DNA of 64,000 nucleotides. Origin: Lolium rigidum (lineage: Eukaryota; Streptophyta; Magnoliopsida; Poales; Poaceae). The notes beneath the pieces were generated by a model. It did not search any database. It saw only the letters and a program-made list of their open reading frames with translations, and was not told where the DNA came from. The translations under genes and the position numbers were made by a program. Below, in pieces: positions 44,290-56,600 of the stretch. The stretch lies in NCBI RefSeq assembly GCF_022539505.1, contig NC_061510.1, positions 228,335,853-228,399,852 of the forward strand. The letters are read 5' to 3'. Numbering within the stretch: the stretch's first letter is position 1; every line of letters starts with the position of its first letter.

Positions 44290-47145
44290 ATTTTAGAAAG
44301 GGATGTGCATTGCATCGTAAATTCCGGGAAATTTCGCGCTTTTAAAACAAAACTACATCGAAGGGGACAAGTTTCTCTCTCGACACCTTACGGGGTTAGG
44401 GTTGCGAGAGTGCGACAAATTTGTTCCTCGATTCAACTAAATTAGGGTTTTGAGAAGAGAGGAGGGATATTGCATTACAAACTTAAGTTGCATGATTGAA
44501 TTCAATTTTAAGTTGCATGATTGAATTCAAACCTAAGTGGAATTTGAATTTCAAATTCAAACATTAAATAAATACCCCATAATTCAATTGTGAGGAAATT
44601 CATTAAGTGAAGAATAAATAATAAACAATAAGAACAATTAAAATAAAGTAAAGCTCATTAGAGAAAACCTTGAGCTTTATTGATTAACACACAATATACA
44701 TTGTCTTTACAATATTCACAATTGAAATAAAGGAATAATACAACACATTACAAGAATTGGAAAAATAGAAAAAAGAAAAGAAAAGAAAAGTACAATGTAT
44801 TGATCTATCCTAAAACTACAAGCTAATCTTCATTTAAGCTTGAGCTTGATGATCTTCATCTTCATTTGATCATCATTTGGAAACCTGCACACAACAAAGA
44901 AAAGCAAGTGTTATGCCAAGTGGCAAAGCCACTTGGCAGGTTAGAAAAGAAATGGTGTGTTGAGTAGATATGATCAACTCTGCCGAGCTGATCTACTCTC
45001 AACCCAAGTCCCAAGCCAGACTACACACACACAGCCAAACAGCTCACCAGGCAGTGTGCATGCCCAACAACACACACAGGCCAGTGAGTCATCACATGCT
45101 TGCCAGGCCTTGTTGTCGACCAGGAGAACAAAGCAAGGGAGGTATAAAACCTTTTCCACCGCCAGAACCAACAATCCATCGACCAGCAGCTTGGTAAGTC
45201 ACCAGATAGCAAGAACACAAGAACAGGAAGAACAGCATAGCTGTTCACCCTGTCCAAAATCACCACAGAACCAACTCAAGCATCACAGGCTTGCAAGGAG
45301 GAGCAGGGCAAGCATAAGATCAACATAGAAGCAATCCTCTACAACAACAAAACCATCTAGGAGCTGGAGTGAGGTATAAATCAAATCAACTCGAGCAAAA
45401 CCTTGGTTTGCTCATAAATAAGCATCTGCATATGTCACAACGAGCCAAAATGGGTAGAATACCCGGTTTCTATCATCATCTGGCTACTAAGCCATTTGGT
45501 GCAAGCAAACTAAAGATCAGCCGGAAGGAAATCACCAAGGGAACATTGGTATGTCGGAATGGTGACACTACCGGAGAAATCCAAGATGGATTAATTCCTA
45601 ACTAGCCATCCAAACTCACCTAGCACCATACGACTAGTTATACCATCAGAATATATACATTTAGATGTCTATTTTGTTTTCAACATCAAAAGCTACTGGT
45701 AATCCAGTCATGGATCAATCAGATAGCATGAGAGAGTCACAACAACAGCCACAGTAAAGGGGAGCCACCCTTGGACATCACAAAGGCTGTCAGGGCTACC
45801 TCAAACCCACAAAAACACTCACTAAGCCATTGCATCATAACCCAATAGGGTTCAGCATGAGCTAGGGTACCCAATCAGTGATTGGCATCCCTCTAGCTAC
45901 ATCACATCCATCCATGAGATCATCACTGCTCAGCAGTTCATCTCAGTTATCTATTCAATCAAGTTAAACCACATAGATAAATGAGATGCATAATTACACA
46001 GTGCACTGCGACCCTTGCAATTGATCTAGATGATCACTGCAAGCAACATCAGGTTCTGGGGTAAACAAGAGCATGCACCAGCACAGGCTTGAGTGCCACA
46101 CAAGCCAAGTAAGAGCATCAGTGAAACACAAGCCATAGGACAGCAGAAAGTCATCAAGCACTGATGATCATATGATCATCAGGACCTAACAGAGCATGCA
46201 AATACATGCTAGAGCCAACCTAGCAACAAATCATGAATCATATAACTTACACAGCACCAATTCATCAACAGATGCTTCATGAGATAATCACATAAATAAT
46301 TTATGATTGTATCCGAAGCACATCAAATATTTGATGAACCACTGGATCATAATACACAAGCCAAGCATATATCAATTCATCACTGAATAACCCTAATAAG
46401 CCCACAGTAATGCTCAATTGAGCATAATCATAAATTGATCACAAGAATTAGCCACAATGGCTCAGGCACTTGCAAATTTGCAAGAACTACACACTGTAAT
46501 CAAGCCATGGCAATAAACATGAATACACTTGAGCATCTGGCAAGCTTATTAACAAGAACAGAGGCACATAGATAGAATTAGATTAGAAATTCTTGCACAG
46601 AGGCATGACAGGGCTGCACACAGCAGTAGAACACGCATGGCACAGCAGCATAGCACAGCAGCTCAGGAGGAAGCAAGCATGGCGCAACAGCAGAGCACAA
46701 CAGCACAGGAGCGGGCTAGCAAAGCACAACAGTAGAGCATCGGCATGGCGAGCATCTCTGCACAGAGAGACACGCCATGGCCAGAGCTAGAGGAGGTAGA
46801 AGAACATGCACCAGAGAGGGAAAGAAGGGAGGCGCACTTACCCGGGGACGAGCAGACAGACGCAGCCATGGCGGCCACGGCGACACACGCCGGAGCGCAC
46901 CACGGCACCACGCGCACCACGGTGGCGAAGCCACGGCGGCGCCACAGCACCAGGAGCGCCAGGATCGGCGGGATCGCACGGATCCCGTAACCCTAGCCGC
47001 CGCGGAGGAGGTCGAGGACGAGCGGGAGCAGCACTTGCTCCAGATTGTCGCGGACAGATCGACGCGCTGTCATGGGGGCGAGTCGATTGCACCCCACGGT
47101 GAGGGCCAAGTCCGGCGGAGCTCGCCGGAATCGAGCGGCGACGGC
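44254..47145 (+). repeat. Chromovirus LTR-2 (3' LTR of I), truncated by K
   Basis: TGTAATGTCCCGGGTTTAGA follows the PPT at 44241-44253. It aligns with LTR-1 to about 46965, then carries ~180 bp not present at that place in LTR-1 until K begins at 47146. The K target-site candidate is ACGGC (47141-47145). Confidence 0.85.
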
Positions 47146-48660
47146 TGATACGTCCATTTTGCATCACTATTTTATATCATAATTTGCTGTTATTCATTGA
47201 TATATTTCATATTTGGAGATGATACTTATGTTATTTCATCTATTTTGCATGTTTCATGATTATTGGAGGATCGCGCACCGGAGTCAGGATTCTGCTGGAA
47301 AAAGCACCGTCAGAATGCGATATTTCGGAAGATCAACAGTTGACGGAAATTATATGAAAAATCCTATTTTACAGAAGACGAAGGGAGCTAGAAGGGGGAG
47401 CCGAGGAGGGCCGACGTGGGCCCACCTCATAGGCTGGCGCAGCCCAAGGACTGGCCGCGCCGCCCTGTGAGGAGGGGGCCCACAGCCCCCTCTTGCCTCC
47501 TTTTCTTCGCGTACGTCTTCGTCCCGAAAACCTAAGCCCCAGAGGATAGTCGCGAAGAGTCACAGCCGCCTCTGCGGGGCGGAGAACACCAGAGAGAAAA
47601 GAGTTCTCCGGCAGGCTGAAATCCACCGGGGAAATTCCCTCCCGGAGGGGGAAATCGACGCCATCGTCACCGTCATCGAGTTGGACATCATCTCCATCAT
47701 CATCATCACCATCATAATCATCATCATCACCGCCATCTCCACCACTGCACCTCGTCACCGCTGTAACAATTTGGGTTTGATCTTGTTTGTTTGATAGGGG
47801 AAACTCTCCAGGTGTTGATTTCTACTTGTTATTGATGCTATTGAGTGAAACTATTGAACCAAGGTTTATGTTCAGATTGTTATTCATCATCATATCACCT
47901 CTGATCATGTTCCATATGATGTCTCGTGAGTAATTCGTTTAGTTCTTGAGGACATGGGTGAAGTCTAAATGTTAGTAGTGAATTATGTTGGTTAATATTC
48001 AATGTTGTGATATTTAAGTTGTGGTGTTATTCTTCTAGTGGTGTCGTGTGAACGTCGACTACATGACACTTCACCATTTATGGGCCTAGGGGAATGCATC
48101 TTGTATTCGTTTGCCAATTGCAGGGTTGCCGGAGTGACAGAAACCTAAACCCCATTGGTATATCGGTGCAGGAGGGATAGCAGGATCTCAGAGTTTAAGG
48201 TTGTGGTTAGATTTATCTTAATTACTTTCTTGTAGTTGCGGATGCTTGCAAGGGGTATAATCACAAGTATGTATTAGTCCTAGGAAGGGCGGTACATTAG
48301 CATAGGTTCACCCACACAACACTTATCAAAACAATGAAGATTAATCAGCCTATATGAAGCGAAAGCACTAGACTAAATTCCCGTGTGTCCTCAAGAACGT
48401 TTGGTCATTATAAGTAAACAAACCGGCTTGTCCTTTGTGCTAAAAAGGATTAGGCCACTCGCTGCAATTATTTCTCTCGCACTTTATTTACTTGTACTTT
48501 ATTCACCTGCTATATCAAAACCCCCTGAATACTTGTCTGTGAGCATTTACAGTGAATCCTTCATCGAAACTGCTTGTCAACACCTTCTGCTCCTCGTTAG
48601 GATCGACATTCTTACTTATCAAAGATACTACGATACACCCCCTATACTTGTGGGTCATCA
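47146..48660 (+). repeat. K 5' LTR (1515 bp)
   Basis: TGATACGTCCATTTTGCATC to ...CTTGTGGGTCATCA; same family as L (54001-55514) and F. GC palindrome 47435-47461. Confidence 0.92.
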
Positions 48661-48671
48661 AGACTATTTTC

Positions 48672-48689
48672 TGGCACCGTTGCCGGGGA
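48672..48689 (+). other. K primer binding site
   Basis: TGGCACCGTTGCCGGGGA, one mismatch to the tRNA-Asp complement. Confidence 0.85.
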
Positions 48690-48776
48690 GTGAAGCGCTA
48701 TTGGTAAGTGGAATTGGTAAGGGAAATTTTTACTGTACGTGCTGTTTTTATTTCGCACTGCTTGCTATAATTCATT

Positions 48777-49804
48777 ATGGAGAGGTCTTCTCTTGAATTC
48801 CTCTTTGGGAAATCTGCTACTACTGCAAAGGTAGTGGATGAGGCGCCAGGTGAGAACGAGGTTCCATACAAAATACGTATGAAAATTATTGAACATGTTG
48901 TGGATAACCGCTATGAAGGGGATGGAACTGTCCATCCTGGTGATCATTTACTGTTTTTACATGAATTATGCGGGTTATTCAAATGTGCGGTATTGCTATG
49001 GATGAAGTTAGGAAGAAACTATTCTCTATATCGCTGTCCGGTAAAGCAGCGCACCGGTATAAACTGTCGAAGAATAGGGATTCTCTTGATTGGGAGGCCA
49101 TTGTGCCTTTATTTTATTCCAAATTCTATCCTCCAAGTGAAATTCACAAAGATCGGAACCGCATATATAATTTCTGGCCTCATGATGGAGAAAGTATTGC
49201 CCAAGCTTGGGGGAGATTGAAGTATTTAATGCTCAAATGCCCCATTCATGAGCTTCCTGGTAATATTATTATTGATAATTTCTATGCAAGACTATCTTTT
49301 CAAGATAAGACCTTGCTGGATACTTCTTGTTCTGGATCATTTACACGCAACAAAGAAGAGTTTAAAAGGGACCTTCTTGATCGGATCCAGGAGAATACTG
49401 AAGGATGGGAGAACGACAAAGATAGAGAGTCAGGTATAAACTATGATTATAAATGCATTGAAGTTTTTATGGATATCGATAAATTTCGTAATATGAGTGC
49501 TACTTATGGTCTTGATTCTCAAGTCGTTGCAAATTTCTATAAAGCTTTTGCATCTCACTTTGAATTGCCTAGGAAGAATTTTGATAAGTATCATGAACCT
49601 TATAAAGATAAAATTGATTCATCTATAAATAAATGTGCTATAATTGAAACTGTTGATCATATTCTTCCTGAAGCTTATATTGAGAAAACTCCTTTCCCTG
49701 CTAAAATGAAGGAGTACTCTGTTATATCTAGTGCGGTTAATAAAAGTGCAAAGAAACCTGTAGAACCTGAAGAACAAATTAAGGTTGAACCTCTGTTGCA
49801 ATAG
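48777..49804 (+). pseudogene. K Gag, one frameshift
   Basis: The ATG at 48777 begins MERSSLEFLFGKSATTAKVV and runs to HELCGLFKCA. The frame is then lost at GTGCGGTATT (48988), where the C element has GTGCAGG. It resumes as MDEVRKKLFSISLSGKAAH, YPPSEIHKDRNRIYNFWPHDG, AQAWGRLKYLMLKCPIHELPG and LLDTSCSGSFTRN, the Athila capsid core, and continues to about 49804. The last third is charged, without the zinc knuckle seen in C. The whole would be about 340 residues. The single break is at a CAG site and may be artefact. Confidence 0.87.
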
Positions 49805-49815
49805 TTAAAGATCTT

Positions 49816-52800
49816 GTGACTGAAAATGTAGAAGATGGTCATATTATTTTTTGTGAAGATGCTTCTAATATTGTTTCGCATCCTAATAAGTCTAGGAAAG
49901 CCAGTGTTCCTATGCTCTCTGTTAGAATTGGTGATCATTGTTATTATGGTTTATGTGATATTGGTGGAAGTATTAGCGCCATTCCTTATGAGCTTTATAC
50001 GGAGATCATGCATGAAATTGGTTCTTGTGAACTTGAAGATATTGATGTGGTTATTCGACTAGCTAATAGAGAAACTATCTCTCCTATTGGTATTGTTCGA
50101 GATGTGGAAGTTCTATGCGGTAAGATTAAATATACTGCTGACTTTTTGGTACTTGGTTCTGCTGCTAGTAAGTATTGTCCTATTATTTTTGGTAGACCTT
50201 TCCTAAATACTTGTGAAGTTGTTATAGATTGCAAGAAGGAAAAGATTATGACTAAATTTGCTGGTGAATCTTATGAGTTTAATTTCTCTAAATTTGCCAA
50301 AACTCCTTATAAAGCTGATTTGCCTAATAATGATTTTAGAGTTGAACGAGTAGTGCGTCTATTGCTCTTGCTCCTAATAATCCTTTGCAGCAACATTTGG
50401 AGAATAGTGAGAGTGAAGTTTTTAGGGAAGAAATAAATGAGCTTGATGAAATTTTCCTTCGTCAACCTATTCTGAAACATTACTTACCGGTTGAAGATCT
50501 AGGTACAACACCACCACCAAAGGAAGATCCTGTTTTTGATTTAAAACCATTGCCTGATAATCTTAAGTATGCTCATATTGATGATAAGAAAATATATCCT
50601 GTTATTATTAGTTCTAAGCTTTCAGATATTGAGGAAGAAAGGTTATTGGAAAGATTGAAGAAACACCGAGGAGCTATTGGCTATACTCTTGATGACTTGA
50701 AGGGGATTTCTCCCTCTATTTGCCAACATGCTATCAACATGGAAGATGATGCAAAGCCCGTTGTTGAACATCAACGTCGTCTAATTCCGAAGATGAAGGA
50801 TGTGGTAAGGAATGAGGTATTAAAACTTCTTGAAGCTGGTATTATATATCCTATTGCTCGATAGTAAATGGGTTAGTCCTGTGCATTGTGTTCCTAAGAA
50901 AGGAGGAATGACTGTTGTGCCTAATGATAATGATGAGCTCATCCCTCAAAGAGTAGTTGTAGGGTATAGAATGTGCATTGATTATCGAAAAGTTAATAAG
51001 GTTACTAAGAAAGATCATTACCCTTTACCCTTTATTGATCAAATGTTAGAAAGGTTGTCTAAAAATACTCATTTTTGCTTTCTTGATGGTTATTATGGGT
51101 TTTCACAAATTGCTGTTAAAGCTAAAGATCAAGAGAAAACCACTTTCACTTGTCCCTATGGAACTTATGCTTATAGGCGTATGCCTTTTGGTTTATGTAA
51201 TGCTCCTGCTACCTTTCAAAGATGCATGTCTGCTATTTTTCATGGCTTTTGTGAGAGTATTGTAGAGGTATTCATGGATGATTTTTCTGTCTATGGGAAT
51301 TCTTTTGATAATTGCTTGCGAAACCTTGATAAAGTATTGCAGAGATGTGAAGAAACTAATCTTGTTCTTAATTGGGAGAAATGCCACTTTATGGTTAATG
51401 AAGGAATTGTATTGGGACATAAAATTTCGAGAGGGGTATTGAAGTTGATAGAGCTAAAGTTGAAGCAATTGAGAAGATGCCCTATCCTAGGGATGTTAAA
51501 GGTATTCGTAGTGTTCTTGGTCATGCTTGGGTTTTATAGGAGATTTATTAAAGATTTCTCCAAGATTTCAAAGCCTCTTACTAATCTTCTTCAAAAAGAT
51601 GTACCTTTTGTTTTTGATGATGATTGTAAGGAAGCTTTTGAAACTCTAAAGAAAGCCTTAACAACTTCTCCTGTAGTTGAACCTCCTGATTGGAATTTAC
51701 CTTTTGAGATTATGTGTGATGCTAGTGATTTTATTTGTAGGCGCTGTTCTTGGACGGCGAATAGATAAGAAATTGAATGTTATTCATTATGCTAGCAAAA
51801 CTCTTGATGCTTGCTCAAAGAAATTATGCTACAAGCTGAAAAAGAATTATTAGATGTAGTCTTTGCTTGTGACAAGTTTAGATCCTATATTGTTGATTCA
51901 AAAGTTACAATTCATACTGATCATGCTGCAATTAGATACCTTATGACAAAGAAAGATGCTAAGCCAAGGCTTATTAGATGGGTACTTATTTTGCAAGAAT
52001 TTGATTTGCATATTATAGATAGGAAAGGTGCTGATAATCCTGTCGCTGATAATATGTCTAGATTGGAAAATATTACTTATGATCCTGTTCCTGTTAATGA
52101 TAGTTTTCCAAATGAACAATTGGCTGTAATAAAGGTGAGCTCGCGAGATAGTCCTTGGTACGCTGATTATGCTAACTTTATTGTATCCAAGTACTTGCCT
52201 CCAACCTTTTCATCTCAGCAAAAGAGGAAATTCTTTTATGACTTGAGGCATTATTTTTGGGATGACCCACACTTATATAAAGAAGGAGTGGATGGTATTC
52301 TGCGAATATGTGTTCCTGAATATGAACAACAGGAGATATTGAATAAATGTCATGGTAGTGTTTATGGAGGACATCACGCCGGAGATAGGACCGCGCAAAA
52401 GGTTCTACAATCAGGTTTTTATTGGCCAACTCTCTTCAAAGATGCAAGGAAGTTTATTTTATCTTGCGATGAATGTCAAAGGGTTGGTAATATCTCCGGA
52501 CGCAATGAAATGCCTATGAATTATACTCTTGTTATTGAACCATTCGATTGTTGGGGATTTGACTTCATGGGTCCTTTCCCTTCTTCGAAGGTAACACTCA
52601 TATACTTGTCGCTGTTGATTATGTTACTAAATGGGTGGAAGCCATTCCTACAAAAAGTGCTGATGGTGAGACCTCTTTAAGAATGCTTTTAGATATTATT
52701 TTTCCTAGATTTGGAGTTCCTAGATATATTATGACTGATGGAGGTTCTCATTTTATTCATGGTGGTTTTAGAAAAACTCTTGCTAAATATGGTATTAATC

Positions 52801-53492
52801 ATAGAATTGCTTCCTCTTATCATCCTCAAACAAGTGGGCAAGTAGAATTATCAAATAGAGAGATTAAATCTATCTTGCAAAAGACTGTTAATAAATCTAG
52901 AAAGAACTGGGCTATTAAATTGAAAGAAGCACTATGGGCTTATAGAACTGCTTATAAAAATCCCATGGGTATGTCACCGTATAAAATGGTTTATGGGAAA
53001 GCTTGTCATTTACCTTTAGAACTAGAGCACAAAGCTTATTGGGTCGTGAGAGAACTAAATAAAGATCCTAAACTTGCCGGTAAGAAGAGATTGCTACAAT
53101 TGAGTTCTCTAGATGAATGGAGAAGTGAAGCGTATGAAAATGCTAAACTCTTTAAAGAGAAATTTAAGAAATGGCATGATAGAAGAATTATTAAAAGAGA
53201 ATTTAATGTTGGAGATAAAGTCCTATTGTATCGGTCCCGTCTCAGATTTTTTGCAGGGAAATTACTCTCAAAATGGGAAGGACCATATGTCATTGATGAG
53301 GTGTATCGATCAGGAGCAATTAAAATTAGCTCTCTACAAGGTAATGCCACACAAGTGGTGAATGGACAAAGGCTCAAGCATTATATCTCGGGTGATTCTT
53401 ATAATGAAGATGTTGATGTTATTCAAGTGGTGACTCCAGAAGCTTTCATCAAAGGCCAAGTTGACAGTCCTGCAGAGTTCGACTATGAATAG
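49816..53492 (+). pseudogene. K Pol: protease, RT, RNase H, integrase
   Basis: Protease: LCDIGGSISAIPYELY and IIFGRPFLNT (49940-50210). RT: KPVVEHQRRLIPKMKDVVRN, CIDYRKVNKVTKKDHYPLPF, FCFLDGYYGFSQIAV with the catalytic Asp, FGLCNAPATFQRCM, and VFMDDFSVYG (about 51268), the Athila version of YxDD. RNase H: 51690-52080 ([23 protein letters not shown]). Integrase: a zinc region [20 protein letters not shown]...CDECQ (52340-52480), core [39 protein letters not shown], and C-terminal VGDKVLLYRSRL...GKLLSKWEGPYVI. Breaks: CTCG at 50857, a shift near 51428 undone by CTTG at 51526, changes near 51731 and 51828, and CAG-to-CG at 52586. All catalytic residues I can locate are present. Confidence 0.92.
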
Positions 53493-53613
53493 GTAACAGT
53501 TCTGGTAATAAAAAGTCCGCGTTTAACTTTCCGAACAATGTTTTTGCAACTTTTGGAAAATATGGAAAATTACGAGATCGAAACGGAGTGGAGGAAACGC
53601 ACGAGGGCGTGCC

Positions 53614-53735
53614 CCCACAGGCCGGCGCGGGCCCCAGCCTGGCCGCGCCGCCCTGTGAGGAGGCCGCCTCGTCGCCCCTTTCCGACTCGGTTCGACTCGG
53701 TACGTTCCGTTTGTCGAGAATTTTTTGCTATATAA
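53614..53735 (+). promoter_or_regulatory. Internal promoter-like module before K ORF3
   Basis: GC-rich inverted repeat (GGCGCGG 53624-53630 with GGCCGCGCC 53641-53649) then TATATAA at 53729-53735, 94 bp ahead of an ATG. Same layout in L and in the LTR promoters. Confidence 0.5.
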
Positions 53736-53828
53736 TCCCCCGGACCCTCGGAGGACCGTATATCGTTTTCTCGACGTGTTTTGTTTCGAGCTGTTTCCGC
53801 CGGGATCGACGTCGGATCTAGAGCCACC

Positions 53829-54000
53829 ATGTCTTCGTCGGGAACTCCGAAGGACAGCCTTCCTTGAAGACGTCGTCAACCCGTACATGAGCGAGTTGAA
53901 GATGCACCCCAAGGAATTGTTGCTCGTCAATGGGGAGTTGCAGATTGAAGATGTCCGGGGTCCTAAGGGAGAAGGAAGCTTGGAAGACAGGATGGAGAAG
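53829..54000 (+). pseudogene. K ORF3, 5' fragment
   Basis: The ATG at 53829 sits in a good context (GAGCCACCATGTC) and reads MSSSGTPKDSLP before a stop. A neighbouring frame continues FLEDVVNPYMSELKMHPKEL up to the L insertion. Its position after integrase is that of the envelope-like ORF of some Athila elements, but nothing here identifies an envelope protein. The corresponding ORF in L (57801-58316) has a different sequence. Confidence 0.45.
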
Positions 54001-55514
54001 TGATGACCCACAAGTATAGGGGGTGTATCGTAGTATCTTCGATAAGTAAGAATGTCGATCCCAACGAGGAGCAGAAGGTGTTGACAAGCAGTTTCGATGA
54101 AGGATTCACTGTAAATGCTCACAGACAAGTATTCAGGGGGTTTTGATGTAACAGATGAATAACGTACAAGTAAGTAAAATGCGAGAGAAATAATTGCAGC
54201 AAGTGGCCCAATCCTTTTTAGCACAAAGGACAAGCCGGTTTGTTTACTTATAATGACCAAACGTTCTTGAGGACACACGGGAATTTAGTCTAGTGCTTTC
54301 GCTACATACGGCTAATTAATCTTCATTGTTTTGATAAGTGTTGTGTGGGTGAACCTATGCTAATGCACCGCCCTTCCTAGGACTAATACATACTTGTGAT
54401 TATACCCCTTGCAAGCATCCGCAACTACAAGAAAGTAATTAAGATAAATCTAACCACAACCTTAAACTACGAGATCCCGCGATCCCTCCTCGCATCGATA
54501 TACCAACGGGGGCTCGGGTTTCGTCACTCCGGCAACCCCGCAATTGGCAAACGAGTACAAGATGTATTCCCCTAGGCCCATAAATGGTGAAGTATCGTGT
54601 AGTCGACGTTCACACGACACCACTAGAAGAATGACACCACAACTTAAATATCATAACATTGAATATTACTCAACCATAATTCACTACTAACATTTAGACT
54701 TCACCCATGTCCTCAAGAACTAAACGAACTACTCACGAGACATCATATGGAACATGATCAGAGGTGATATGATGATGAATAACAATCTGAACATAAACCT
54801 TGGTTCAACGGTTTCACTCAATAGCATCAATAACAAGTAGGAATCAACACCGGGAGAGTTTCCCCTATCAAACAATCAAGATCAAACCCAAATTGCTACA
54901 GCGGTGATGAGGTGCTGCGGTGGAGACGGAGGTGATGATGATGAAGATGATGGCGATGGTGATGGATATGTTGTCCAGCTCGATGGCGGTGACGATGGCG
55001 TCGATTTCCCCCTCCGGGAGGGAATTTCCCCGGCGGATTCCTGCCCGCCGGAGAGCTCTTTTCTCTCTGGTGTTCTCCGCCCCGCAGAGGCGGCTATGGC
55101 TCTTCGCGACGTACCCTCTGGAGCTTAGGTTTTCGGGATGAAGGAGTACGCGAAGAAAAGGAGGCGAAAGGGGCTGTGGGGCCCCCGCACCACAAGGTGG
55201 CGCGGCCAGGCCATGGGCCGCGCCGGCCTGTGGTCTGGCCCCACCTTGGGTCTTCTCGGCTCCCCCTCTGGCTTTCTCCGTCATCTGGAAAAATAGGATT
55301 TTTGGTATAATTTCCTTCCACAGTTGATCTTCCGAAATATTGCGTTCTGACGGTGCTTTTTCCAGCAGAATCCTGGCTCCGGTGCGCGGTCCTCCAATAA
55401 TCATGAAACATGCAAAATAGATGAAATAACATAAGTATTACCTCCAAATATGAAATATATCAATGAATAACAGAAAGTTATGATATAAAATAGTGATGCA
55501 AATTGGACGTATCA
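54001..55514 (-). repeat. L 3' LTR (1514 bp)
   Basis: On the minus strand it runs TGATACGTCCAATTTGCATC to ...GTGGGTCATCA, highly similar to the K LTR. GC palindrome 55199-55224. Confidence 0.92.
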
Positions 55515-55529
55515 ACTCCCCCCAAGCTT
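55515..55529 (-). other. L polypurine tract
   Basis: Minus strand AAGCTTGGGGGGAGT directly before the LTR start. Confidence 0.8.
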
Positions 55530-56600
55530 AGACTTCGCTTGTCCCCAAGCGAAACCGAGCTCAGTAAACAAGACCACATGTTTATGGAGTGAAGAGTCGA
55601 TAAATAAAATACGGACAAGAAGCATCATATTAATTCACACAAGGCATTCTAGTGAACAACTTCCTCATATAATTCAACTTGAAACAAGTATAAGGTAATC
55701 ACAAATAAAGGTGCATAAGAAATCATAATTGGTGATGGCAAACTTTGTTCTTGGTCAGAGAACAATTAACAGATTATACTTATCTATTGAGCAGCGCTCT
55801 CATATTAAAGCTTATGGTAAACTTGCATACCCAATCATATTAATCATTGATGACTTTCAAAGCTATATTCATTCAGGTAAAACTTGTACTAAACAAGTAA
55901 GAGTAAAGACATGATGAAGCAAATCACAATATAATAGTTTGATCACAACAACTCAAATGCTTGCTCAAGATGGAGGGAAATAGGTTTACTGACTCAACAT
56001 AAAGTAAAAGACAGGCCCTTCGCAGAGGGAAGCAGGGATTAAATCATGCGCTAGAGCTTTTTCAGTTTTGAAATCATATAAAGAGAATAAAAGTAATATT
56101 TTGAGAGGTGTTTGTTGTTGTCAACGACTCGGTAGCGGGTACTCTAACCCCCTTGCCAAACGGACCTCCAAAGAGCGGCTCCCATGAAGGACGTTATCTC
56201 TACCGAGCAAGGTAGATCATCCCTCTTCTCTTTTGTTTACACATGTACTTTAGTTTATTTAAGGATGACACTCCCCCCAACCTTTGCTTACACAAGCCAT
56301 GGCTAACCGAATCCTCGGGTGCCTTCCAACAATCTCATACCATGGAGGAGTGTCTATTGCAAAATTAAGTTGCTTACTGATGAATCAGGGCAAAACATGT
56401 GAAGATAATTATTAATGAAAGTTGATTAATTGGGGCTGGGAACCCCGTTGCCAGCTCTTATTGCAAAATTATAGGATAAGTGGATGAAGCCACTAGTCCA
56501 TTAGTGGAGGCTGCCTAACAAGACTGAAAGATAAAACACCACATACTTCCTCATGAGCTATAAAACATTGACACAAATAAGAAGTAATAAATTTTGAATT
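55530..56600 (-). other. L non-coding 3' domain
   Basis: No supported protein. A stretch around 55990-56065 (GGCCCTTCGCAGAGGGAAGC, GCTAGAGCTTTTT) is shared with A at 1200-1255 although the LTR families differ, suggesting a conserved cis element. Confidence 0.6.

Larger units (their letters stand above)
47146..54000 (+). mobile_element. Element K: autonomous-type Athila retrotransposon, 3' end lost
   Basis: 5' LTR, PBS, gag, PR-RT-RNase H-INT, internal promoter-like region and the start of ORF3; then L interrupts at 54001. It is the only element here with a nearly full Athila coding set and a plausible helper for A, C, D, E, G and J, with which it shares PBS type. Confidence 0.9.

Noticed and set aside
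53523..54278. 251-codon minus-strand ORF
   Set aside because: It spans the K-L insertion junction and LTR sequence; chance open frame.
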